DNA of 64,000 bases from Bombardia bombarda. Taxonomy: Eukaryota; Ascomycota; Sordariomycetes; Sordariales; Lasiosphaeriaceae. Numbering within the stretch: the first letter of the stretch is position 1; each line of letters begins with the position of its first letter. Both the position numbers and the translations under genes were made by a program. The stretch covers positions 1,364,001 through 1,428,000 of the forward strand of contig JAULSR010000005.1 of assembly GCA_030512295.1 (NCBI GenBank). The letters run 5' to 3'. The notes beneath the pieces are model-generated. The model searched no databases and was not told the DNA's origin. It was given only the letters and a program-made list of their open reading frames with translations. Shown here in pieces: positions 10,901 through 22,924 of this stretch.

Positions 10901-12610
10901 AGCACCTGCAGTCGTCGACCAAGGGGACGACTTGGCACCAAGGGCCGACTGGCCACCAAAGGCAGGAGAAGCACTGACTGGTGTTCCAAATACCGGAGCG
11001 GCGCTGGCCGGAGCACCGAAGGCTGGGGCACTGCTGGCCGGAGTACCAAATGCAGACGGTGCGGGTGCGCTGGAGAAGGCAGTTGGCTGGGCTGGCGGCG
11101 CACTGGCATCTGCAACGGCAAGTCCGGGGTACGTTGTACCAGAGCGTATGGATTCATTGTATACGATCCACCACGATGCGAGAACTCCCTCGTTATTGAG
11201 GACCCACAAGGCTGGAAGTGGCCCAGGTGACTCGTTGATCTCATCAGTCGGGATTGGTTTATATACTTTATCCTTGCTGGACAGATCAAGAGCGATTCCG
11301 ATGGGGAAGGTCTCGTTCAAATCCTCGCTCATAGGGAGTTGCGCACGCTTTGAGTCGTCGGCCAGTTCCGTCGTTGTAAACACATTGGTTATTGATTCGG
11401 CCGGTTTGTCGCTGGCCAAGGGGGTCTTCGATCGAGTCACCATGCCAATACTTTCGGTAGAAGTTGAGGAGACCAAAAGAAGATCCTGGAGATTCGGGGG
11501 AAAGTCCTTCAACCTTAGTACTGTGTGGTGAGGAACCTTGTCAGACCCAAAGGGCTCAACGGGGTCTGTTAGCTTCTGGTAAGTGAAAGTAGGCGGAGCA
11601 CCGCCAGCTGGTTGTTGCCGCGTGATAAGGTGATATACAGATGGCTCTTGACCATTTGTAACGTTGTGGACGACGAGAAATACATGATTCTCAAGCCATG
11701 TTACCGAAGCCACTGGATATGTGTTAGTTTTGAGAGAATCCAAGACCGATCAAGCGCCAGCTTACCATGATAGTCGCCCAAAGTCGGCGGCTTTGGGATA
11801 TGTCCCTTTTCTGTACCATCTGGAGTCATCTGATAAACAGAGCCATCTGCCATACCGGCAACCAGCTGTTTTCCTTTTGTACTCCAGGCAGCGCAGCTAA
11901 CTTGGGAACGCAATACGGGCCCATTAGGCCCTGACACAAGCTTCCGCTCAGTTAGGTTGGCCAGAAACAGGCTGCCATTGCTCGTGACCACGGCACAAAG
12001 GCCACCATATTCGGGCATGGGGTTGGGGACAAGAGCCCGAAGGGTTTCGCTATTGGTGCTCAGCTCAAAGGCAGATTGGGTAGCTCCTTGGGTAAGTGCC
12101 TGGACATCATAAACCGCAAGGCCACCGCCAGTTTCGGCGGAAAGAATGAGGTGTTGTTCGTCGGCCGTAAAGGAAAGCTGCGAGATGCGGATCGGGAGGG
12201 GGATCCTGGCCTGGGGAGCGAATTCTCGCACTTCGCTGTCGCCGTTTTTGGGGGCGCTGAATGCCTTTCGTACGGACTCTGTGGTCGCAAAGGTGACGGC
12301 ATCGGGGCCGGCAGCAGCAACTAGGCCCTTGCGGGATGCAATGCTGACGAGAGAGGCCGTGGGGGCAGGTGGAGGAGACCAACGCGATGTAAGTTGGACC
12401 TTGGCATCGCCGGCGAGGGAGAGGAAGCCCAGACCCTGTCAATCGGGGGTCAGTATATGCGTCGCACGTGGTTGTGAGAGAAGAAGAAATAGAGATATGA
12501 ATGTTGGAGCGTACCTCTGTCTGGATAACCTCGAGGTCACCGCCTTGGTTCAGTCCTCCTGCCCCGCCAGCGGCATTGCCCGAGATGGCGTTGGCAAAGC
12601 CGAATGCCAT
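7925..12610 (-). CDS. NUP159: Nucleoporin Nup159 (cytoplasmic FG nucleoporin)
   Basis: This protein belongs to the cytoplasmic face of the nuclear pore. In the family it anchors the Nup82-Nsp1 complex and recruits the Dbp5 helicase for the last step of mRNA export. Three exons (12610-12515, 12435-11766, 11712-7925) give 1517 residues. An N-terminal beta-propeller-like part (about residues 1-420) includes QLSFTADEQHLIL and SCAAWSTKGKQLVAG. An FG region follows (about 460-850) with many AFG, VFG and SFGS units plus GMGNK/GTSLFG spacers. Three APLPPD repeats lie at about 857, 896 and 941, then a Glu/Gly acidic run at about 972-1012. QTP-rich spacers (TPQTQTPKAF) resemble dynein-light-chain binding sites. 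A C-terminal coiled-coil domain (about 1260-1517) should bind Nup82-Nsp1. The overall architecture fits the family well. The gene diverges from the proteasome gene at 13470. Confidence 0.92.
9454..9543 (-). repeat. Coding minisatellite, ten 9-base units
   Basis: Ten consecutive 9-base units close to CGCCCTCTT lie within Nup159. On the coding strand each encodes Glu-Glu-Gly or a variant (Glu-Asp-Ala and similar). Units 5, 7, 8 and 10 carry substitutions. All lengths are multiples of three, so the frame is kept. This array makes up most of the acidic run. Confidence 0.9.
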
Positions 12611-13469
12611 GACTGTTTTAATGTAACCGCCCTTGGAGAGAGGACTCGAATTTCACAAGCTGCTTGAGAAGCTGCTCGATCGCATCTGGCGAGGCTCTCG
12701 CAATGTTGGAGAGCGGAGGCAGGAATCTAGCGTCGACGCCAGGCGGCTTTTGTCTTTTGGTCGTGGAGAAAAAGTGGCGTCACGACTCAACGGGTCGGGT
12801 AGTCAAAGAGGAAGCCGCGTTCCGTCCGGAAAGTATCCTCCCGTTACAATCCCGGTTCAGCCAGGTGTATAAGGTGCGAGTCCGCCTTCTGGATATGCTG
12901 AGTGGTGAGCAAGAGAAAAATATGGCAAAATAATGGAGTAAAGTTGCAGATGGTGATCCAGCATTCAACTCCCAGTGAACTTTGAAGACGCGACCCACGA
13001 TTTTCTGACTGTCGTTGTTGCCCTGCGGCCCGCCTTGCTCCAGCTGCTGGGCCCAGTAATCCCTGCAACAGCAAACAACATCCCTGGTTGGGCTAGCTCG
13101 CGGACTAGTAGCTCGCGCATCACGTGTGGGGGAGCTTGGGCCAATTACTAAACCCTGTCCGTCTGGTCGGGGCAACAGCGCTCTAGCGCGTCGACTGGAG
13201 GAGCTGGCTCAGCTGCCTGTCTGCCTGCCTTGCGTGTGTGTGTGTCTCTGCTGTGGTGGTTCAGAAGGCAGCTTTTAGCCTCGTCATCAGCTCTACGGAT
13301 ACTATCCACTCCCTATTCATCAAACCACCCCCAAATCGATAACCACGAACCCTCCCGCTCTCCGGCGACAGCGATAGTGCACCCACCATAACGCAGACAG
13401 CATCCAAGTTCCCTCACTAAACCACATCCGCCAAGCACAGGCGACGGACACGATCAAAACACCACAACG
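12611..13469. promoter_or_regulatory. Divergent promoter of NUP159 and proteasome beta2
   Basis: This 859-base spacer separates two start codons that point away from each other, so both promoters lie here. It contains a CACGTG core at 13121-13126 in an ATCACGTG context, a (GT)n run near 13238-13247 and pyrimidine-rich DNA just before the proteasome ATG. No other gene is seen. Confidence 0.75.
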
Positions 13470-14397
13470 ATGCCGGGCTTCGACTTCTCCAATTACAACC
13501 GCAATGCCGCGTTACACGCCCGGGGCGTTCCCCTGCCCAAGGCGACCAGCACAGGAACAACCATTGTGGGATGCATATTTGATGGTGGTGTAGTCGTGAG
13601 TGCTCCCTCGCCCTGCCTACCATCCCAATCATAAACCCAAAGCGTATTCAGAATAACATCCATCCACTAACACTCTCACCCACCCACCCCTATTCCAGAT
13701 CGCCGCCGACACACGAGCAACCTCGGGCCCTATCGTGGCCGACAAGAACTGCGAGAAGCTGCACTACATCTCGCCCAACATCTGGTGCGCCGGCGCCGGC
13801 ACCGCCGCCGACACCGAGTTCACCACGGCCCTCATCAGCTCCCAGCTCGAGCTGCACTCGCTCTCGACCGGCCGTAAGCCGCGCGTCGTCACCTGCATGA
13901 CCCTGCTCAAGCAGCACCTCTTCCGCTACCAGGGCCACATCGGCGCCTACCTCGTCGTCGCCGGCGTCGACCCCACGGGAACCCACCTCTTCACCGTCCA
14001 CGCCCACGGCTCCACCGACAAGCTGCCCTACGTCACCATGGGCTCCGGCTCCCTCGCCGCCATGTCCGTCTTCGAGACCCAGTGGAAGCCAAAGATGACG
14101 CAGGACGAGGCCGTCGAGCTCTGCAGCCAGGCCATCCAGTCGGGCATCTTCAACGATCTGGGTTCCGGTAGTAATGTCGATGTGGCTGTGATTACGGGCG
14201 AGAAGACGGTCCTCAAGCGCGGTTATGTCAGGCCCAACGAGCGCAGTCAGAAGCTCAAAAGCTATATATTCCCCAAGGGCACTACGGCTGTGCTCAACGA
14301 GAAGATTATCCGCAAGGAGGATTTGGGCAACTATGTCAGCGTGCACGAGCTGAGCACTACAGAAGAGGGCGGAGACAAGATGGAGGTAGATACTTAG
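13470..14397 (+). CDS. PUP1: 20S proteasome subunit beta2 (beta type-7)
   Basis: This is the trypsin-like catalytic beta subunit of the 20S proteasome core, acting in ubiquitin-dependent proteolysis in nucleus and cytosol. Two exons (13470-13595, 13699-14397) give 274 residues. A short propeptide of 29 residues ends at Gly29, so autocleavage would expose the catalytic Thr30 in GTTIVG. The active-site region continues across the intron as [10 protein letters not shown] (Asp and nearby basic residues kept), then [13 protein letters not shown] and [10 protein letters not shown]. The C-terminal arm ends with MEVDT. In beta2 subunits the long arm wraps round beta3. Length and motifs are complete. 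The start has a good context (ACAACGATGCC). It shares a promoter region with NUP159. Confidence 0.96.
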
Positions 14398-15682
14398 GAA
14401 TAGCGCCAAAATCTGTCGTTAAGACCTGGGGGCAGCGGGGAGTGAGGCGGGCCAATTGATGATGCCATGCCTGCTTTGGTTGGTAGGCAAGGTAGCCTTT
14501 AGCGGGGTTAGACAGACAGACAGACAGAACTTTTGTAACAATATGTCAAATCACGAAGAAACGAGTTGCTAAAGCTCTTCTACGCAGCCAATTGCCGCTT
14601 TGTTATTTGGTTCTATCTCCTTCTGCGAAGACTTGAATTAAGGTGGACAACTTTGTACTGGTTATTCAATTCTGAACATCAGAAAAGCCTCTCGAATAAA
14701 CCATGATTCACTGCCTATGTTGTATGTCTCTTTAGCATGGCGACTTCCAGGATGACTTCCGACAGCTGGCTCCCATCAAGTCGAGCGCCATCAAAGCAAT
14801 CAAGCCACCTTATACAAGAAACACATTCACTTCACACGTCTCAAATGATACAACTAACAGTAGTCTCTTCAGGCCACGTTCTATTCTCTTCGGCTACCAT
14901 CAAACCCGTCCTCGATACATACATAGGTCAGTCTCTATACAAGCCCGACGGGAGGCACATATAAACACAACAAAAGACAAACCCCTTAAAGGCACGACAG
15001 TCCTCGGAATCTTCTCTTTCCTCCTCACTTCACAGCCTTCCTCTTCACACCTGTCCTCGCCTCTCCGTCGTCATCTTCCTCCTCTCTCCAGACACAGGAA
15101 AGATTAGATGTATGTAAAAACCCAAACCCAAAATCAAAATCAAAAAAAGTAAGAAGAAAGGACAAAAAAAGAGAAGAAAAAGAAGTCCGTTAAAAATCCC
15201 CGCCTGGTTCCTCCTATGCGTCCAGTAAAACGTGAATAACAAAGAAGACAAGATCGCAATGTTTCTCTTTTTCGCAACCACCCACGTTACGTTGGGCGCA
15301 AAATATGTGCAAATGCAAAGTAGTAGTAGCAAGACATGGCCAAAGAAAAGTGTGCCCCAAAGAAGTCGAAAACAAAATAAAAACGCAAAAAGGCAAGAAA
15401 ACAAAAGTAGGTGTGTGTGTGTGTGAGTGATTGTGTGTGTACCTACGGACCTGCCGATGACTTTGGCAAAATCCTTATCTTCTTCCCTCTCGCCTCGGAA
15501 ACGCGTGAAACGCCTCCCCAGAAAAAATCATGCGCAACGCAGCGCCCGCCAAAGAAGGTAAACTCCGAAAAATGAATGGGGTATGGATAATAGTGCAGCA
15601 CTGGTACTTTTTGGTCGTTATCATCAAAAGAGGGATGGAGAATGCGAGCTGTCGAAATGAACTTTTTTGCTGGCTGTTGCAC
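14398..15682. other. Convergent 3' spacer, low-complexity
   Basis: This spacer lies between the stop codons of the proteasome gene (+) and the Sel1-repeat gene (-). It holds an AGAC tetranucleotide run at about 14509-14528, A-rich DNA at 15115-15185 and 15360-15405, and a GT run at 15411-15440. No gene is supported; the minus-strand hydrophobic frame at 15045-15404 is the reverse of the A-rich tract. Confidence 0.65.
15411..15440. repeat. GT dinucleotide repeat
   Basis: Seven GT units are followed, after a short interruption, by another GT run in the 3' spacer of the Sel1-repeat gene. Confidence 0.85.
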
Positions 15683-18010
15683 TCATGAGCTCAACTTCCT
15701 CCCAAAGAGGCCTTTCCGTGGCTTTGAACGAGCTGCCTTCTCGGCCTTGGCGATGTCCTTTTTGTCTTCGTCGTATTTCGACTTGTGTATCCTGAACGAC
15801 ACACATTGTCAGTATGATTTGGAGCATTAGGGGACATGGGTAAAATAAAACATACCAGCTGTTGCCAACCATGCTCATGCCTTTTGCCTCAGCCGAGCGA
15901 TAGAACTTTGCGCTCTTCTTGAGGTTCTTCTTGCACCCAATACCCTGGGCATAGCAAAAGCCCGCTTCGGCCAGCGCATCGACATCGCCCCAAGCTGGAT
16001 GTCTTTGTCAGCCTCATGTCAAACATACATACACCAAAAGAGTGATATAAACTTACAGCCAGCAATCTCAAAGCACCGCAACGCAAGCGCCTTATCTTGC
16101 TCAATACCCCAGCCATTCATATGGCTCACTCCCAGCTCGTATATACTCAAAGCAAACTGTGCTTTGCGAGTCTTATGATCTATCACGTCGACCGTCTTGC
16201 CTTCTTTGACATGACCTTCATCATCTGCAAGCTCCAGGCTGGCAGACTCTGCAGCTTTTCTAAGCCATTCGACACCTTCACGCTGATTTGCGCGCATCCC
16301 CCATCCATGACGACAGGCAAGAGCATAAAGAAGCATTCCCGTAGGATGGCCTTGCTTCGCTGCATGACGTAGATGCCATGTCGACTCTTGGAGCATCCCA
16401 TTGTTATGTAATGCAATAGCTTTACTTACGTGCTCTTCCCCTGTTACGTCTGTCATTGTTGGCACAGTAGACTGTATAGAGCGCGTCGCTTTGATAGTGC
16501 TAGCTGAATCGCTGGTAGCAGCAGACGTCGACGGTCTGCCTCTCGGCCCATCGCGGATCTGAGGAGCGACCGGCTGTCCTCTCCGTGCATCTTCCGAGAG
16601 CCGAGGGGCGTCCGTTGACGGCCGGCTGGGGTTTGGAGAAGGCTGTTGAGCCGGACGGGACACTTCAGTGCTTAGCTTGCTGGGCTCTAGGGATGATCGT
16701 GGGACAGGCTCATCGAACGAGCGGGTTCCTGCAGCGCTAGATGGCCTAGTTGGTGGAGAGGGCGGGGGCTGTCCGACCAGAGGATATGTCTGGACGTTGC
16801 TTGGTGGTATGATAGGCGGCTCTTGCCATGTAAACTGTGCCAGGGACGGATCATCGAGTATTATCGCCGATGACCTCTGAAGTATCTTGCCGCGCGGTAG
16901 AGAAAACTTGGAGTAAATATACGACGGGGCGGCTGCTTTACCATCTTCGCCAATCGTGTCGGGAAACCCTTCGCTGTTCATGCTGACTGGCGTATTGGCC
17001 AAGTCATCTGTAAGAATAAACGAACCATGGCTGTCGGAGGATGTTTGGCGAGCTGGCGGTTCAAAACTCGGAGTACCCGCTCTACTTAGGGGCCTGGAGA
17101 AGTTGAATGAAGGTCGCGGCAGTCCAGAAGCTTCCGAGCTGATGGAAGGCGACCGTCGGTACGGCCCGAACCCAGGGGAGAGAACCCCACTACTTGTCGA
17201 AAGTTTGCGGCCGTCTTGGGAATGAAACGAGGTGCTCAATGAGCTGGCGCCATCCTCGTCTGCAGACTCAACGTATGAGGATACGAGACTCGAAGAGCGT
17301 TTGGTAAATAAAGGCCGGGGCGGAACAAGGCCCCCGGCATCAAATGAGTTTTGCTTGTGAAGTCTTTCTGGCGAAGTAGTCGTGGGGTACCCGGGTGTTG
17401 GTGTTGGCGTTTGCCCCCCGAAACCTTCCACCATGGCGGATTGAGACGCCGGCCGCGGCTCCAGGAAAAAGCTCCGGTCCATGGGAGCTGGCGACAGCTC
17501 CCTACGCGCTCCAGCGCCAAAAAAGTTGTCGCCGTCGTTGAAGCGAGGCCTTCTCGAAGTATCCATGTTCATTCGGTTTGGCAGAGGGATTGAATCATCT
17601 GGAGTGGGCGGGATATGGCTCATTCTCGGGTGCATCGACACTGGTCGATTGCTCAAATCATCCTCGACATGGGTCTTGACGCTCATACCCATGCTGGACT
17701 GAGCAGGAGAGTGCCCATCATCGGAACCAGAGTCGTGCGACAAGGAGCGAAAGTATTCTGACCGACCCTGGACAACCAACGGACTCTCGATAGTCAATGG
17801 AGGTAACCTACTCACTCGTCGGTCCTGTTTCGCGCTTTCTTCCAGCTGCCTGGCAAGCAGCCGGCTCTGCATGGCGAAGGCATCGAGAGGCGAGAGCTCT
17901 GGCGGCGCCTCGCCGGCGACATGAAGACGAGGTGATCGTAGCGGTCGCGAAACCGAAGCTTGAGATTTCGACCTAAGGTCGAGGAATTCTGGTCGTGGTG
18001 TGGACGACAT
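15683..18010 (-). CDS. Sel1-repeat protein, Dsf2/Nif1-like
   Basis: This is a large, mostly disordered protein with Sel1-like (TPR-type) repeats at the C-terminus. Three exons (18010-16057, 15994-15856, 15791-15683) give 733 residues. Residues 1-520 are rich in Ser and Pro, with many short SP/TP motifs that could be phosphorylated. From about residue 525 the repeats begin: EEHVSKAIALHNNG and STWHLRHAAKQGHPTGM, then ACRHGWGMRANQREGVEWL, LGVSHMNGWGIEQDKALAL and DALAEAGFCYAQGIGCKKN, each with the Gly and Ala pattern of Sel1 units. The end is strongly basic (KPRKGLFGRKLSS). The layout resembles fission yeast Nif1 (a mitotic inhibitor acting on the Nim1 kinase) and budding yeast Dsf2. Sel1 repeats also occur in Chs4-type chitin synthase activators, so the assignment is tentative. 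The last two exons were joined by eye and keep frame. Confidence 0.8.
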
Positions 18011-21000
18011 GTTGTGCGATTATGCTGTTCGCGTCGCCAAAAATGACATGGGGTGTGTAGTAGCTGGGTGAGCTCTCGCGCGTTGTCAGCTCTTGCGAGG
18101 CACTATTATGCAGTTGTGGCCTAGCTAGAATGTGGAGGCTTGCTGAGGGGCAGCTCGCGACGGGTTGGTGAATCAAGTGATCGAAAGACGGAAGTCGGTA
18201 GCAATGATGACAAGCCAGTCAAGCGCGCAACGATCTTGACGATAATAGATCGGCACCAAATGAAAGATCGGGTTGAAGTCAGAGGGCCAAAGGCGGCATG
18301 GCGATAGAGAATGATAGTAAGTCTAGTATGCAAATAACAATAACCACGTGAAATCGACTGAAGAATGGGCCGTGGCTGCGCGAGTATCGAGAGCGAGTAG
18401 GTATTATGGGGCCGTAGGTGAAGGAATGTCGCCCGCGTCGAACTTCAGACCAAAATGGGCGCGGATAAATCGACCGAGGGGGCCCGGTATCCTGATTTCG
18501 CTCGAAACTGTCGATTTTCTTGAGGGGGGTAGGCAAGCGAGAGTCGTTCGTTTCAATACCAAAGCAGGTTTTCCCGTCGGAAAGGGTCGCGAATCAACGG
18601 CCGGGCGCGGCTTCAGGATTTGTTGGAGGTGAGGTATGGTAATAGGTGGGCAACCCGTAGGTCGACGGGAGACGGGTGACGGACGGGTACTTGGGAGTCG
18701 GACGGACCGCGAGCCAAGTTCAATCCAGACACATGAGCGGCCCGACGCAAGCAAAAACAAAGAAAGAGTAAGTAATTGAGTGAGCGAGTGACCAGAATAG
18801 GAGTAGATCTGATCAATTAGCGAGAAGCGTCATATGGAGGTCTAGATCTTGGGGAGCGAGATCAACCATGACCGCCGTCGCGAACAATGAACAACACAGC
18901 TACAAAGTAGAGACCGGGTAGATTCTCAGAAACTGGAGAAGCATCACGTTTTGGCCGAGGAACCTGGAGGGGGGGTGGACAGCGCGGAGGAGGCCCGCCA
19001 CGCCCACTGGCAGCAGGCCAGCAGCAGCGTTGCTGGTCTGCGACGGGGTCCGATGCAGGCATGAGCAGTGGTTGACAGGGGTCAACAGGGGTATCCACCA
19101 CTATTTAGGCGCTAGCATTGGCAGGCTCGAAGGCTTGAGGCAGGACCCCAGATGCAAGGGTTGCTGTGTTCCAAAAATGAAAGAGGCTTGAACCTAAACG
19201 GCTAGCCTCTCCGTGGCCATCCCGCCCTGTCCCTGAGCGCAGATGGAGACAGCGTAACGGTGTTACGGTTCCAGGGCGAAATAGTATGGGGTGCAGGAAG
19301 TTTACTGGCTCGTTCCCCTTTTTCATACATTTCTTTTCTTCCACATGAGCAATACCACTTGGCCATCCCGCCCGCCTGGCCCCATCAACTGCAGCCGATA
19401 CTGATCTGGACCCTTGGTAATTGTTCATTGGGACCTTTTGTAATAAAAATGAACCACAGCAGAATAGGTTCTACCAAAGGTCATCGTTATTGGGCATTCT
19501 TTCACATTCTAGGTCCATTATCATGGACCTAAGGTACCTTAGCTAACGCAGGTCATCCAGCTCGCCCCGAATCGTAATGTATCTACATGCCCAGCAAAAC
19601 TTTAAAGGTCGTCCGTCGTTGGGTTTCAATCGCCGACGGTCGATACTGAAAGGACCCTGGTTGACGTAACCTGGGCATGGTCTATTCATCTTGCGGCCCT
19701 CGGGTATGTAGCATATACAGACAGATTCCTGATCTGAGGTACGTGACGAATTTCCATGTGGTTCAGCATGATCCCATACCATCAAGCTTGAAGCAATCGG
19801 GCAGGCTGTGTACTCTGCGTGCGTCATCATGGGATTCAGTAAAACACACGCATCGGAGGTCGAGGGGATAGGTTGCGGGGTCTTCGGTCCCGTTCATCTC
19901 AACTTGTCGCCGCCTAGGTGCCTGTAACCCGTGCCTCATTCATGGTCGATAAATAGGTACGGATAACCTATCTCAGGTGGGTAGGTATGGTTTTGTGTAT
20001 GTTGAAATTCCATGCAAAACTTCCCGAGATCCTCTCCGAAGAGGTTCGTGTATGCTTGATCAAAGCTTAATCGCCCAGGTTACCTTAGCTGTGTTATGCT
20101 TCTTGTCGGGCACTGGTTACATTCCTGGAATTGCGGTTTGCTCAATTCCAAAGGCCGAGATGACGTCCTTTAAATGCGCCGCCAATGACAGGGAGAGAGC
20201 CCTCTCTCCTAAAAACGCCTCTTCCATCACGGGATGCGATGCACGGTGCGCAGAGCCAAAACATTCATTGCGCCCAGCGCCCAGCGCCCAGCATGTCTCC
20301 CCCCCATGTCTCTGTGTCATGTGTTGTGTCTTGCTCGTTCCTTGCAGGTTCATGTATTTGCCCACTTGCGCATCCATCCACAACAGCAACACGGGCGTCA
20401 ATATCAAAAAGCCACTGGCGCGCAACAGCATAAACTGAGCTAATGTATGCGAACATGTGCGCAATAGGTAATAACGGGGTAGCGGGACCTTGCAGTCGAG
20501 CCCAAATTTGATAGTTCAAAAAGGAGATTAATAAACCGAGGATATGCACATGGTACGTTACTCATCATATCAAGCTATGCCGATTCGGGGGTAAACAAAA
20601 TAAAACTTTAATGAGAGAAAGGCAAAACGGACGGGCAACCCCCGATTGTTACTTCTAAGGTCCGTAATAAGCTAGATATTAGCTAATCCTCTGCGACTGC
20701 GCCAAAAGAACAATGCCCGAGACCTGCCTCGTGGTAAGATTTTACTCTGAAGAGTTCCGGTGATTTGAACATGTCTTTCTTGAAATTACATGACCGTGTG
20801 TACGAATACTGTTTACGTAGTCTTTCCTTCGCCAGTCGGGTTCGAGGAATGCGGTTGCGGGTTGCTGTTCAGATCCGATCCGAGCCCTATTCAGATTTAG
20901 ATCCCGTCCCGCGGATCCAACACGGTCCGGTCGCCGTCCTGGAACCCAAGTCAAGTCCTCGGTAGTACGGATACTCGATCCCAGGTGGCTGCCATACAGT

Positions 21001-21264
21001 CCCGTCTCTGTAAATAAAGAAAACCACAAAGAGGATCACCAATTGAGTTTTTTATTCCCTAAACTAAGTGTACCTAAAAAAGCCGTAAACTCCTCTTTTG
21101 TCTCCATACTATGCATTTAAAAGCACTTTAACCTTTCCCGAGGCAAAGGCTCCAAGACCAAAAAAAAAAAGGGAAAACTACTAAACACATAAATAACAAC
21201 CGAAAAAGCTTATTTCATGATATTTGTACACCGATAATGATAGTGGTGTCTCATGAACACATCG
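18011..21264. other. 3.25 kb intergenic region, nothing recognised
   Basis: This region contains the promoter of the Sel1-repeat gene (left) and the 3' flank of ERV46 (right). All open frames are short, overlap on both strands and lack recognisable domains. The part from 19,500 to 21,200 is AT-richer, with repeated AGGTACC and TTAGCTA-type words. I searched by eye for tRNA box motifs and 5S-like sequence and saw none that convince. Confidence 0.55.
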
Positions 21265-22768
21265 TCAGAGATCCTTTGACCTCAATTTCCGCAGGCGTGT
21301 TGCGCCCTCAAATAGGCCACGGTCCACAGCCGCCGCCACCGTCAAAGTACCGCCGACCGCAGCGCAGAGACCCGCCAGGAAGCCGAGGAACGTCTTTGCT
21401 CTTTCCTCTCTGTTGATGACTTTCATTGGTGAAATATCCTATTGACAGACAGTTAGCGTTGGAACGATGCTTGCTCGAGATCCGGCATGGAAAAGACAAA
21501 ACTTACGTAGGAGAAGAAGACGCCCGGAATGCCACCCTTAGAATGCAGACGCTCCTGGTGGCCCTCAGCGGCGTCATCGCCGCCGGCAAGGCTGCGCTTG
21601 TGGCTCGTGACGGAATACTGGTGCGTCTCCACACTGCCATCAGACACATGGCCAAAGTTGCCCAGCGGGGCGCTGTGGTCCTCGCGGTCACTACCCGAGT
21701 ACTTGCTCTCCCAGCCGAGCGGGAGATACGAGGTCGGCACAATCTTGACAAAGTACATGTAGTTGTAGTTGGGGTCGTCCGTCTCCTGCTTCATGCCATC
21801 GAGGGGGTTCAGGTGGTGGTTCGTCCACGGGAGGTGCTTGTTGCCCAGCTTCTTGTGAAAGTCCTCCGGCAGCTGGGGACCGAAGCGCATGGCGTGGATG
21901 ACATGGCTGAACGAGTGTCCGCCGGCCACGGGCGTCTCCCAGTAGTTCTTGAGGTCGTGCACGTGCATGTTTCCGTTGCTGAAACTCCTGCCGGGGGCGA
22001 TGTGGAAGTTTCCTACGACCTTGTTCACGCGCAGACCGCCCTCGATGCGGCAGCCCTCGTGTCGCTGCTCGTCGAGTCTTTCGGCGTAGTGCTCGCGCTC
22101 GCACTGCTCTACTCCCTCGCCCTTGCCAAATGCCCACGAGGACTGCGCATACGCCTCCCTGACCTCGTCGCAAGTGTTGCAGCATCCTTCTTTCGCGGCG
22201 TTGTGCGGGGCAGTCGCGCCGTAGCAGGGGCCGCAGTACGATGGGTCGAGATGAGTCGCGGTTTCTTCGGCATCGTGACTGTACAAATGGTCAGCTTGCG
22301 ATTGCGCCTGGTTGGTTCAAGGGTCTAACATACAGGCTCAGCGCCTTGGAGTCAATCTCGCCTCCACCTTCGCTTTGGGGCCGGAGCCTGACTTTGCTGA
22401 CGCCATGCTGGACGCCGTGCTGCTGCTCACCCGATACGTCCATGACATCGAGGGTCAGCAGCTCGCAAGGAACTCGAGGGAAGGTAATGTTGAGGTGGAT
22501 CTCCATTCGTTCGCCTGTCGCAACCCATTGTCAGCATTCAAGCGTTTTTGGTGGAAGCTAGAGGCAAGCACACACCTCTTCCCTTGTCAACAATCAACTC
22601 AGGATGTATGACGACCCTCCTGTAGTCGGCCCATTCTCCCCATGCAAGGACCAACACCACAATCAGCGAGACTATGGTAACAATGCCTCCAGACGTAGTC
22701 CTGATCCTCGCATCCTCGACCGTCTTTGTAAAGGCATCTAGCCTGGTGAATCTGGATTTGGGCGGCAT
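21265..22768 (-). CDS. ERV46: Erv46 (ERGIC3) COPII-vesicle cargo receptor
   Basis: Erv46 forms a complex with Erv41 that cycles between ER and Golgi and retrieves escaped ER proteins. Four exons (22768-22576, 22514-22334, 22278-21507, 21438-21265) give 439 residues. The N-terminal cytosolic tail MPPKSRFTRLDAFTKTVED is followed by a membrane segment (about 27-44, GGIVTIVSLIVVLVLAWGEW). The luminal domain carries the Cys clusters YCGPCYGA and CCNTCDEVREAY. It also has VVGNFHIAPGRSF, DLKNYWETP and the DGSVETHQYSVT stretch. A second membrane segment near the C-terminus (KTFLGFLAGLCAAVGGTL) precedes a basic tail ending KDL. Length and motif order match the family. The 5' leader contains a large CT/GA microsatellite at 22877-22922. 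Confidence 0.95.
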
Positions 22769-22864
22769 CCTGGCGATTGTATTTCTCCAGCTTCGTTATA
22801 TTCGTTGTGTAGCCGTTTGTGGTTGCACGCCAGTTAACAGCAGCTAGAGGACAGCCTGCAAGAG

Positions 22865-22924
<60 letters not shown>

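Noticed and set aside
10293..11531. 412-codon plus-strand frame
   Set aside because: It is the exact antisense of the Nup159 FG region; the biased codons of FG repeats leave the reverse strand open.
7925..14397. Secondary-metabolite or accessory cluster around the regulators
   Set aside because: No PKS, NRPS, terpene synthase, P450 or transporter gene is present; the neighbours are housekeeping genes.
13690..14409. 239-codon minus-strand frame
   Set aside because: Antisense to the proteasome beta2 second exon, which is clearly the coding strand.
18011..21264. Decayed transposon in the AT-richer spacer
   Set aside because: No terminal repeats, transposase or reverse-transcriptase motif could be seen on either strand.
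21426..22328. 300-codon plus-strand frame
   Set aside because: Antisense to the GC-rich large exon of ERV46, with no domain of its own.
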